Positions 1-6,131 of a stretch of 7,692 bases of DNA are shown here, in pieces (position 1 is the first letter of the stretch; each line of letters opens with the position of its first letter). The DNA is from CBFHWY01 sp965659675 (GTDB taxonomy: Bacteria > Bacteroidota > Bacteroidia > Flavobacteriales_G > Salibacteraceae): contig CBFHWY010000105.1 in NCBI GenBank assembly GCA_965659675.1, positions 1-7,692 on the forward strand. The letters run 5' to 3'. Made by a program: the position numbers and the translations under genes. The notes beneath the pieces were generated by a model. The model was given only the letters and a program-made list of their open reading frames with translations. It did no database searches and had not been told where the DNA came from.

Positions 1-191
1 TGCTGATAATTCCTTTGCGCAGCTTCGTAATCCTTGAGCTCGAGATACTCAAAGGCCTGCATATGTGTTTCTCTTTCAAACTTTGATTTGTAATCCTGAC
101 TGGCAGCCGGAAAAGCAAGTAGCAACAGGCAAGACATGCTCGCTGCACCAATTAGGGTTTTAAACCAGGAAAGAAGTCTTCCGTTCGTCAC
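1..191 (-). CDS. Exported protein of unknown function, N-terminal part only (runs off the left edge)
   Basis: About 63 codons are visible, starting at a GTG (189-191) and running off the window. The first 32 or so residues form a Sec-type signal peptide: basic residues near the N-terminus, a hydrophobic core reading SCLLLLAF, and a likely cleavage after FPAAS before QDYK. The mature part begins with a helix-like stretch (AFEYLELKDYEAAQRNYQ) that resembles the start of a tetratricopeptide repeat, but one partial repeat is too little to name a family. GTG is preferred because AGGA lies 8 bases upstream; an in-frame ATG at 135-137 would leave a signal peptide with no positive charge. There is no lipobox at the cleavage region, so a lipoprotein is unlikely. 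The gene lies 76 bases downstream of E2 on the same strand and could be co-transcribed. A weak -7-like TATTATTG at 218-225 lacks a convincing -33 partner. Confidence 0.7.
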   Translation of the reverse strand, partial: MTNGRLLSWFKTLIGAASMSCLLLLAFPAASQDYKSKFERETHMQAFEYLELKDYEAAQRNYQ

Positions 192-267
192 TTGAAATTT
201 CCTGTGTAGGATGCTAACAATAATACGAATCTTTAATCTGATGGGCTAATAACTTTTAATCTTTAAT

Positions 268-1602
268 TCAGATTTCTCTGTTAGTATCAAAGCTCTCGAG
301 GTAATCCGCTACTCTTCTCACAAACATACCGCCCAGTGCGCCATCAACTACACGGTGGTCGTATGAATGAGATAGGTACATCTTGTGTCTTATGCCAATG
401 AACTCACCCTGAGGGGTTTCGATCACTGCTGGCTTCTTTTGGATTGCTCCAACCGCCATGATGGCAACCTGTGGCTGGTTGATGATAGGAGTACCTAGCA
501 CGTTACCAAATGAGCCAACGTTCGTTAAGGTATATGTACCTCCCTGAATCTCATCTGGCTGAAGTTTATTATCCCTTGCTCGTCTGGCCAGATCATTTAC
601 TTTCTTGGTCAAGCCAAGTAGATTGAGCTGATCAGCGTCCTTTATCACTGGAACAATAAGATTACCCGAAGGAAGAGCGGCAGCCATGCCAATGTTTATA
701 TGACCCTTTCTGATGATCTTATTACCATCAACCGTGATGTTGATCAGCGGATAATCTTTGATCGCTTTCACAATCGCCTCGATGAATATCGGAGTAAAGG
801 TGATTTTTTCACCTTCACGCTGCTCAAAGGCTTTTTTGTGCTTATTTCTCCAATTGACAATGTCCGTTACATCGGCTTCCACGAAAGAAGTAACGTGAGG
901 AGAAGTTTGCTTGGACATGACCATATGGTCAGCAATGAGCTTCCTCATTCTGTCCATTTCAATTACTTCGTCGCCAGAGCCCACATTAACTGGAGGCGCT
1001 GAGCTGGCTGGTTTTGGAGGACTTTGAGTAACTTCAGTTTTAGCCTTCTCCTGGACAGGTTGAGCAGATTTACCCTGCACTGGAATGTAAGCCAGAATAT
1101 CTTTTTTCGTTACTCGACCATTCTTGCCGCTGCCTTCAATCCCTTCTAACTCTTCAAGAGTAATTCCCTCTTTTTGAGCAATGTTTTTGACAAGTGGACT
1201 GTAGAATCTTGAGGCCGATTTGAATTCCCCCGAACTGGATCCAGTCGCAGGGCTTGTTTCTGCCAGGGCAGTAGCAGGCGATTCGACTCCATTACTACTT
1301 GTTACTTGTTGTTTTGGTTCTGGGCTGGCAGGGGCCGGATCCGCAGAAGAGCTTACTTCAGCCTCGGTTTTGATCTTTGCAATAGCTTGTCCAACTTCAG
1401 CAACTTCACCTTCTTGAACAAGGATCTCTGAGATGACCCCATCTTCTGGTGCGGGTACTTCTGAATCAACTTTATCCGTTGCTATTTCTACGATTGACTC
1501 CTCAGCTTCCACCTTGTCACCAACCTGTTTCAGCCAGGTAGTAATCGTGGCCTCAGCTACACTCTCTCCCATTTTAGGAAGTATCACATCAATTTCTGCC
1601 AT
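268..1602 (-). CDS. Dihydrolipoamide acyltransferase, E2 subunit of a 2-oxoacid dehydrogenase complex
   Basis: E2 enzymes carry an acyl group on a swinging lipoyl arm and transfer it to CoA in the pyruvate or branched-chain 2-oxoacid dehydrogenase complex. With the ATG at 1600-1602 the protein has 444 residues. It begins with one lipoyl domain (residues about 3-80; the lipoylated lysine is K44 in TDKVDSEVP). An Ala/Pro/Ser/Glu-rich linker follows, then an E1/E3-binding domain (about 132-172, ending GRVTKKDILAYI), a second linker, and the catalytic domain (about 212-440) with the active-site motif DHRVVDG (H416, D420). The arrangement and the ending GGMFVRRVADYLE recall Bacteroidota branched-chain-type E2 (BkdB-like), but substrate class cannot be settled from sequence alone and no E1 or E3 gene is in the window. 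A longer reading from a TTG at 1627-1629 would add nine residues, but that TTG lies inside a promoter-like -7 box. Confidence 0.93.
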   Translation of the reverse strand: MAEIDVILPKMGESVAEATITTWLKQVGDKVEAEESIVEIATDKVDSEVPAPEDGVISEILVQEGEVAEVGQAIAKIKTEAEVSSSADPAPASPEPKQQVTSSNGVESPATALAETSPATGSSSGEFKSASRFYSPLVKNIAQKEGITLEELEGIEGSGKNGRVTKKDILAYIPVQGKSAQPVQEKAKTEVTQSPPKPASSAPPVNVGSGDEVIEMDRMRKLIADHMVMSKQTSPHVTSFVEADVTDIVNWRNKHKKAFEQREGEKITFTPIFIEAIVKAIKDYPLINITVDGNKIIRKGHINIGMAAALPSGNLIVPVIKDADQLNLLGLTKKVNDLARRARDNKLQPDEIQGGTYTLTNVGSFGNVLGTPIINQPQVAIMAVGAIQKKPAVIETPQGEFIGIRHKMYLSHSYDHRVVDGALGGMFVRRVADYLESFDTNREI

Positions 1603-1626
1603 TTCTGCTCTAAGTTCAGATTCCTG

Positions 1627-1634
1627 CAAAGTTA
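1627..1634 (-). promoter_or_regulatory. Bacteroidota-type -7 promoter element for the E2 gene
   Basis: On the minus strand this reads TAACTTTG, a full match to the Bacteroidota -7 consensus TAnnTTTG. Transcription would begin near 1620, giving a leader of about 20 bases before the ATG at 1602. No convincing TTTG-like -33 element lies 17-20 bases upstream, so the call rests on the -7 box and its position alone. Confidence 0.4.
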
Positions 1635-1657
1635 CAATTATAGGTGCAATGTTCGGT

Positions 1658-1687
1658 TTTGAACTATAGAATCTATTGCTACCATTG
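1658..1687 (+). promoter_or_regulatory. Probable -33/-7 promoter for the TIGR04282-type transferase gene
   Basis: TTTG at 1658-1661 and TACCATTG at 1680-1687 are separated by 18 bases; this fits the Bacteroidota TTTG / TAnnTTTG promoter with one mismatch in the -7 box. The start of transcription would fall almost on the ATG at 1693, implying a leaderless or nearly leaderless message. It lies back to back with the E2 promoter in a 90-base divergent region. Confidence 0.4.
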
Positions 1688-1692
1688 TAAGG

Positions 1693-2280
1693 ATGAACTT
1701 GATCCTTTTTGCCAGAAAACCTATTTCGGGAGCTGTAAAGACTCGCTTAGCAGCTAGTATTGGCAATAAGGAAGCACTTGCAGCATATAAGGAGCTCCTT
1801 CATAGAACGACAAGCATATGCCTTGATCTACAGGTTAATAAGTTCATTTTTTGGGCTGGAGAAGGTGGTACTGAGTTACCTAAAGTCGAAGGATTTGTTT
1901 CTCGGGAACAAGAAGGAGTGAACCTGGGCGAGCGAATGGGAAACGCAATAAAAACCCGCATGAATGAAGATCCAGGCCCCTGTGTTTTAATAGGAACTGA
2001 TTGTTTTGATCTTAAAAAAGAAGACTTACAACTAGCTTTCGATAATCTGTATGAGAAAGATGTTGTTCTGGGACCAGCCGCCGATGGAGGTTATTATTTG
2101 ATCGGCATGAATAAACTTTTTCAAAACTTGTTTTATGGTGTAACGTGGGGAAGAGATCAGGTCTTTTCACAAACTTTAAGAAAAATTGATCAAGAGCAAC
2201 TAAGCTGCTTTATTTTGGAAGAGAGAAGAGATCTTGATGATTATCCTGACTACCTGGAATACCGCAAGCATGGACAATAG
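1693..2280 (+). CDS. TIGR04282/DUF2064-family nucleotidyl- or glycosyltransferase-like protein
   Basis: This 195-residue protein has the GT-A/MobA-like fold signatures of the TIGR04282 family (rSAM/selenodomain-associated transferase 1, also labelled an arsenosugar-biosynthesis-type glycosyltransferase). Visible motifs are the N-terminal nucleotide-binding strand and loop (LILFARKPISGAVKTRLA, residues 3-20), GERMGNAI (79-86), the acidic GTDCFDL (101-107) and the highly conserved GPAADGGYYLIGM (127-139), with a terminal RRDLDDYPDY. Family members are predicted to use nucleotide sugars or related nucleotides; their true substrate is mostly untested. The usual companions, a TIGR04283 glycosyltransferase and a radical SAM protein, are absent here, so pathway cannot be assigned. 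The start is the ATG at 1693, directly preceded by AAGG with no spacer, too close to act as a normal ribosome-binding site. It appears to be transcribed alone, divergently from E2. Confidence 0.85.
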   Translation: MNLILFARKPISGAVKTRLAASIGNKEALAAYKELLHRTTSICLDLQVNKFIFWAGEGGTELPKVEGFVSREQEGVNLGERMGNAIKTRMNEDPGPCVLIGTDCFDLKKEDLQLAFDNLYEKDVVLGPAADGGYYLIGMNKLFQNLFYGVTWGRDQVFSQTLRKIDQEQLSCFILEERRDLDDYPDYLEYRKHGQ

Positions 2281-2383
2281 CGAGTTTTTGATGTCTTTGG
2301 TCGATTAAGCTTACCGCATAGTATAAAGTCTCGAACAATAATTGCTTGTTTGCGTATTGTGAAGAGGTGCTTTGGAACACTAA

Positions 2384-2412
2384 TTGCACTCTTGCACATA
2401 TGACTATTTTTG
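2384..2412 (+). promoter_or_regulatory. Probable -33/-7 promoter for the rod-protein gene
   Basis: TTG at 2384-2386 and TATTTTTG at 2405-2412 (a full TAnnTTTG match) are separated by 18 bases. The predicted start of transcription is near 2417-2420, just before the ATG at 2421, so the leader would be a few bases at most. The remainder of the 140-base gap from 2281 shows no terminator hairpin with a T-run and no RNA gene. Confidence 0.45.
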
Positions 2413-2420
2413 CCGACCAA

Positions 2421-3896
2421 ATGCCAAAGTATATATTGACATTCGTTGTTTTTATCCTTAGCGCAAGCTTGAGCTATGCGCAACCTGAGGATATTCATAT
2501 AGAAGGAACCGTAGTTGAAGGTGTAGGAAGGGTGAGCGGTGTGATGGTTCGGATCTTCGAGAATGGAAGTCAGATCAGAACAGTTGAAGCCAGAGGTGGT
2601 AAATATGATTTCCACCTTCCTTACGGATCAAATTACGAAGTTCATTTCGAAAAAGAAGGCTATGTCACTAAGAAGATTTCTGTTCAGGCCGAGGGAGTGA
2701 CACAAGAGCTTGTATCCTTTAAGCAGCGTTATGAGCCCTGGACTGTCTCAATGATCGAAAGAGTAGATGGTGTTGATTACTCTCCTTTGGACAAGCCGGT
2801 TGGAAAGGTTTATTTCAAATTTTCTGAACGACTTTTTGATTGGGAAGCCCAAAATCCAAAGCTGATGAAAGAGTTGGAGGATGTTGCAGAAGAAGTTGAG
2901 GAACGCAAGAAAGAAATAGAAAAAGAGAAAGAACGCAAAGCCAAAGAAGCAGCTAAAGCAGCTGAAGCTGCCACTGCTGCCGCTGCTGCTGCAGAAGAAA
3001 AGCGAAAAGCAGAGGAAGAGGCTAAAAAGAAGGCTGAAGAAGAAGCAAAACGAAAGGCGGAAGAAGAGGCTGCCAGAAAGAAAGCAGAGGAAGAAGCAAA
3101 GAAAAAAGCGGAAGAAGAAGCAAAGAAGAAAGCTGAAGAGGAAGCTAAGCGAAAGGCAGAGGAGGAAGCTTCCCGCAAAAAGGCTGAGGAAGAAGCAAAA
3201 AAGAAAGCCGAAGAGGAAGCCAAGCGAAAGGCAGAGGAAGAAGCTGCCCAAAAGAAAGCAGAAGAGGAAGCGAAAAAGCTTGCTGAGAAAGAAGCAAAAG
3301 AAGCAGCTAAGGCTGCTGCCGAAGAAGAAGCAAAGAAAAAAGCAGAGGAAGAAGCGAAAAAGAAAGCTGAAGAAGAGGCCCAGCGAAAAGCAGAAGAGAA
3401 AGCAAAACAAGTTGCCGCTGTCGCTGCAGCTAAAGCAGCAAAAGAACTTACAGAGAAAAATGAACCTAAACCTGAGTCTCAGCCAGAATCGGAACCAGAG
3501 CCTGTGCCAGAACCTGAGCCTGAGCCAGTACCCGAGCCAGAACCTGAGCCAGAACCTGAGCCAGAGCCAGAGCCAGAGCCGGAAAAAATCTCAAAGCCAA
3601 AAGCTTCTGCATTTGTGCAGGATAGGACGACAGGGTTTAAAGAATTTGACCATGAACACGAGGATTATCACAAGCACCTTGCGGATGAATATCCAGAGGG
3701 AATTACCGAAGAACATTATAAAGGTATACGCCATGAGGTGACTAGAAGAATTGTGATCAAAGAAGGAGAAGGACATATCTACAAGAAGGTAGAACATGAC
3801 TACGGAGCAACATTCTACTTTAAAGATGAAAGAACGATCTCATCACAGGAATATCAGATTGAAGCATTTAAGCGAAAGCCTACGCGTCGACACTAA
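2421..3896 (+). CDS. Secreted rod-like protein: beta-sandwich-like domain, long charged octad-repeat helix, Pro-Glu linker, C-terminal domain
   Basis: The 491-residue product starts with a clear Sec signal peptide (core LTFVVFILSASL, cleavage after SYA at residue 20). Residues about 24-100 look like a carboxypeptidase-regulatory/transthyretin-like beta-sandwich (GTVVEGVGRVSGVMVRIFENG, with YDFHLPYGSNYEVHFEKEGY). A short conserved-looking stretch follows (about 106-132, DYSPLDKPVGKVYF). Residues 151-345 are almost entirely Glu, Lys, Ala and Arg, with octads of the type AEEEAKKK. Residues 348-388 are Pro-Glu repeats. The last about 100 residues form a separate charged/aromatic domain (RRIVIKEGEGHIYKKVEHDY, then GATFYFKDERTIS). 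From memory, Bacteroidota have many exported proteins with this N-domain and a similar tail; their function is unknown to me. The ATG at 2421 is chosen because it starts the signal peptide; a TTG at 2346 would add 25 non-signal residues and span the promoter. No lipobox, transmembrane anchor or type IX sorting domain is evident. Confidence 0.85.
   Translation: MPKYILTFVVFILSASLSYAQPEDIHIEGTVVEGVGRVSGVMVRIFENGSQIRTVEARGGKYDFHLPYGSNYEVHFEKEGYVTKKISVQAEGVTQELVSFKQRYEPWTVSMIERVDGVDYSPLDKPVGKVYFKFSERLFDWEAQNPKLMKELEDVAEEVEERKKEIEKEKERKAKEAAKAAEAATAAAAAAEEKRKAEEEAKKKAEEEAKRKAEEEAARKKAEEEAKKKAEEEAKKKAEEEAKRKAEEEASRKKAEEEAKKKAEEEAKRKAEEEAAQKKAEEEAKKLAEKEAKEAAKAAAEEEAKKKAEEEAKKKAEEEAQRKAEEKAKQVAAVAAAKAAKELTEKNEPKPESQPESEPEPVPEPEPEPVPEPEPEPEPEPEPEPEPEKISKPKASAFVQDRTTGFKEFDHEHEDYHKHLADEYPEGITEEHYKGIRHEVTRRIVIKEGEGHIYKKVEHDYGATFYFKDERTISSQEYQIEAFKRKPTRRH
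3009..3413 (+). repeat. In-gene tandem repeats coding AEEEAKKK-type octads
   Basis: About 16 tandem units of 8 residues (24 bases) lie inside the rod gene, with three 9-residue variants (AEEEAARKK, AEEEASRKK, AEEEAAQKK) and one 4-residue break (AKAA, in the second half). The 9-residue units follow runs of 2, 3 and 2 octads, giving larger modules of 25, 33 and 25 residues. Copies differ mostly at synonymous codon positions (GAA/GAG, AAA/AAG, GCA/GCT/GCC). That pattern suggests old duplications kept by selection on the protein, not a recent expansion. The coding strand is overwhelmingly purine. Confidence 0.85.
3462..3584 (+). repeat. Pro-Glu repeat segment
   Basis: About 41 codons made mostly of Pro and Glu, ending in nine uninterrupted Pro-Glu pairs with two earlier Val interruptions (EPVPEP). 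Such segments usually form stiff, extended polyproline-type linkers, as in the periplasmic part of TonB. Here it joins the charged helix to the C-terminal domain. Confidence 0.85.
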
Positions 3897-4126
3897 GGAA
3901 CAGGATCGTATCCTGATCCTCCCCAGGGGTGACAGCGACTTATTCTCCTTATACTTAACCACAAACCCTTTATTGGTCCATGCTTTCTTAAGGCAGTGAT
4001 GCTGTATTCTGAGCAGCTTGGAGCGAATCTGCAGTTTGCACCTAAAAAGGGGGATATACCATATTGGTAAATGCGAACTAAGAGCACGAGCGGCGCCGAA
4101 AGGAGGCGCTTCAATTTATGATTCAT
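3893..4126 (-). CDS. yidD: Membrane protein insertion efficiency factor YidD
   Basis: YidD is a small inner-membrane-associated protein that helps YidC/Sec insert membrane proteins. The 77-residue sequence carries the family hallmarks: an amphipathic hydrophobic N-terminus (LLSAPLVLLVRIYQYGISPFLG), the Cys-containing core CRFAPSCSEYSITAL (about residues 32-46), HGPIKGLWLSIRRISRC, and the terminal HPWGGSGYDPVP. Length is normal for the family. The ATG at 4124-4126 overlaps the end of dcd by 11 bases, so translation is probably coupled. The gene is the last of the folE-cysS-dcd-yidD cluster, not next to rnpA and yidC as in many bacteria. Its TAG stop overlaps the TAA stop of the opposing rod gene. 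Confidence 0.95.
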   Translation of the reverse strand: MNHKLKRLLSAPLVLLVRIYQYGISPFLGANCRFAPSCSEYSITALRKHGPIKGLWLSIRRISRCHPWGGSGYDPVP

Positions 4127-4640
4127 CGAAGTCCCGATACATCATGCTGGCTTGAATTCCCTCGTTGTTCTGGTATTTTCGACTAGAGTACTTCTCAAAA
4201 TCTCCTTCAATGCTATGGTAGAAAATCTGACAGATCTCAGCGCCTGCATAGATCCGTATCGGCTGTACACAAAACATTTCAAGTGTCCAGTATCCACTAA
4301 AACCGACATCGCCAAAACCCGCAGTGATGTGAACAAAAAGGCCAAGGCGTCCTACAGATGAACGACCTTCCAACATAGGCACAAAGTTTTCAGTGCGCGT
4401 GAATTCAACGGTCCTTCCAAGATATAGCTTGTTAGTTTCCAGTAACAGGCCTTCTTTGGGTATTGTCAAGGGACTTGCCGTATTGGCTTTCTTCATATCC
4501 AATACCGGACTATCATAGACCATCAGCTCATCGTGTAAACGAAGATTGTAGCTGTTTGGATTCAGCTGAGAAGCATTAAATGGCTCAATGAAAATATTCT
4601 GATTGAGTTCTCGCTCTATCTGCTTTCCCGATAAGATCAT
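4116..4640 (-). CDS. dcd: dCTP deaminase
   Basis: Dcd deaminates dCTP to dUTP, feeding dUMP and then dTTP synthesis; it acts in the cytoplasm as a trimer. The 174-residue protein has the typical start (MILSGKQIERELN), the substrate motif SYNLRLHDEL, the signature GRSSVGRLGLFVH (about 92-104) followed by ITAGFGDVGF, and YWTLE, whose Glu is the expected catalytic residue. QPIRIYAGAEICQIFYH follows, and the C-terminus is a short tail as in other Bacteroidota enzymes. The TAGxxDxGF run resembles archaeal and mycobacterial bifunctional deaminase/dUTPase enzymes more than the E. coli enzyme, so product release as dUMP is possible but unproven. The ATG overlaps the cysS stop as ATGA (4 bases), and the gene end overlaps yidD. 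Confidence 0.93.
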   Translation of the reverse strand: MILSGKQIERELNQNIFIEPFNASQLNPNSYNLRLHDELMVYDSPVLDMKKANTASPLTIPKEGLLLETNKLYLGRTVEFTRTENFVPMLEGRSSVGRLGLFVHITAGFGDVGFSGYWTLEMFCVQPIRIYAGAEICQIFYHSIEGDFEKYSSRKYQNNEGIQASMMYRDFDES

Positions 4641-6130
4641 GATTCTATTTTATATCCCGTTCCTTCTTTTCCATCAAGAAGCTTGATCCCTCTTTTCCCT
4701 AATTCGTCGCGAATGGCATCAGATAGAGCAAAGTTCTTATGCTCTCTGGCATCCTTCCTTATCTCGATAAGGATGTCCATGACCTCATCAAGTTTTTCCT
4801 CCTCGCTCTCATTTTCCTGGGCTAAACCCAGAATATCTCCAAGAATCAGTTCAAACTCTTTTTGTAACCTCTTGAAAGTTTTTTCTTTAATTGAGCCCAG
4901 CGACAATTGGTTGTTTGAGAAGCTATTCACCTTTGCAGCCAAGTCAAACAAACTTGCAATACACTTGGCGGTGTTAAGATCATCGCTCAGGAATCGATAA
5001 CATTCGTCGATCAGGCCATTGATCTCATTGTCTAGTGAGTCATCCAGATGTCCGGTAGAATATTGGAGCTTTGACAAAATAGTTCTAGCTCCGACTAAGC
5101 GTTTAAGTCCTTTATCGCTTGCTTCAAGAGCTTCCTGAGAAATATCCAGCGTTGATGAATAATGCGCCTGTAACATGAAGAAGCGTAAGGTCATTGCCGA
5201 GAAGGCTTTGTCATACTTTCCTGTGCCCTGGATCAATTCTTCAACGGAGATCACATTGCCCAGTGATTTACTCATCTTGGCGCCATCAAGTGTGAGCATA
5301 TTTCCGTGTATCCAGTATTTTACTGGGTCTTTTCCGACAGCCGCAACAGCCTGAGCAACCTCACATTCGTGATGAGGGAATTTGAGATCCATTCCGCCAC
5401 CGTGAATATCGAATTGTGAGCCCAGATATTTGGTGCTCATTACAGAGCATTCCAAATGCCAGCCAGGAAAGCCATCACTCCATGGTGAGGGCCAACGCAT
5501 GATATGCTGTTTTTCAGCTTTCTTCCAAATAGCAAAATCAAGTGGGTTTCTCTTTTCTTTTTGCCCATCTAGCTCTCGGGTATTGCTAATCAACTCATCG
5601 ATCTTTCTGCCCGACAGCTTTCCGTATTGATGCTCTTTATCGTACTTCTCGACATCAAAATAGACAGAACCATTAACCTCATAGGCCAGACCCTGGTCAA
5701 GTATGTTCTGAACGAATTGTATTTGCTCGATGATGTGTCCGGTAGCGGTAGGTTCAATACTCGGTGACTCCGTATTAAAGAGTTTCATGATATCATGAAA
5801 GTAGTTTGTGTACTTCTGCACAACCTCCATGGGCTCGAGCTTTTCGAGTTTGGCGCGCTTTGCTATCCTATCCTCTCCACTGTCATCCAGTATATGTCCA
5901 ACATCAGTGATATTACGCACGTATCTGACAGAATACCCAAGCGCCTTCAAATAGCGATAGAGTACATCAAATGTGATGAAGGTCCTTACGTTTCCGATGT
6001 GGACCTCACTGTAAACGGTTGGTCCGCAGACATACATACCAACATGAGGAGGGTTGAGGGGTTCAAACTTCTCCTTTTTACGAGAAAGGGAATTTTGAAT
6101 GGATAATGGGAACTTATCAGACAGTTGCAT
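4637..6130 (-). CDS. cysS: Cysteine--tRNA ligase
   Basis: CysS is the class I synthetase that charges tRNA-Cys with cysteine using ATP. The 497-residue length is normal. The N-terminal catalytic core shows MYVCGPTVYSEVHIGN, holding the HIGH-type signature (HIGN, residues 44-47), and KMSKS at 285-289. The zinc ligands of the family are all in place: C35, C228 (WHLECS), H253 and E257 (FPHHECE). The C-terminal half is the helical DALR/anticodon-binding region, ending in the usual GIKLLDGKEGTGYKI. The ATG at 6128-6130 sits one base after the folE stop (TAA T ATG), and the TGA stop overlaps the dcd start. Both spacings support one polycistronic message. Confidence 0.97.
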   Translation of the reverse strand: MQLSDKFPLSIQNSLSRKKEKFEPLNPPHVGMYVCGPTVYSEVHIGNVRTFITFDVLYRYLKALGYSVRYVRNITDVGHILDDSGEDRIAKRAKLEKLEPMEVVQKYTNYFHDIMKLFNTESPSIEPTATGHIIEQIQFVQNILDQGLAYEVNGSVYFDVEKYDKEHQYGKLSGRKIDELISNTRELDGQKEKRNPLDFAIWKKAEKQHIMRWPSPWSDGFPGWHLECSVMSTKYLGSQFDIHGGGMDLKFPHHECEVAQAVAAVGKDPVKYWIHGNMLTLDGAKMSKSLGNVISVEELIQGTGKYDKAFSAMTLRFFMLQAHYSSTLDISQEALEASDKGLKRLVGARTILSKLQYSTGHLDDSLDNEINGLIDECYRFLSDDLNTAKCIASLFDLAAKVNSFSNNQLSLGSIKEKTFKRLQKEFELILGDILGLAQENESEEEKLDEVMDILIEIRKDAREHKNFALSDAIRDELGKRGIKLLDGKEGTGYKIES

Positions 6131-6131
6131 A

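Noticed and set aside
192..267. Terminator or regulatory repeat between E2 and the left-edge gene (repeated CTTTAAT strings)
   Set aside because: The strings are short AT-rich direct repeats with no stable inverted repeat; nothing firmer than a weak -7-like box (218-225) is visible.
2250..2615. Minus-strand open frame across the gap before the rod gene
   Set aside because: It overlaps two well-supported plus-strand genes, has no recognisable motif and runs antisense over their promoter.
2748..3410. Long open frames on the minus strand through the repeat region, giving Phe/Leu/Ser-rich proteins
   Set aside because: They are mirror images of the Lys/Glu/Ala repeats: the purine-rich coding strand simply contains few stop codons in reverse. 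Composition is unnatural and there is no start context.
3280..3741. Plus-strand open frame in another phase giving a Lys/Gln/Leu/Ser-rich protein
   Set aside because: A frame-shifted shadow of the octad and Pro-Glu repeats; no domain, and the true frame is continuous from signal peptide to C-terminal domain.
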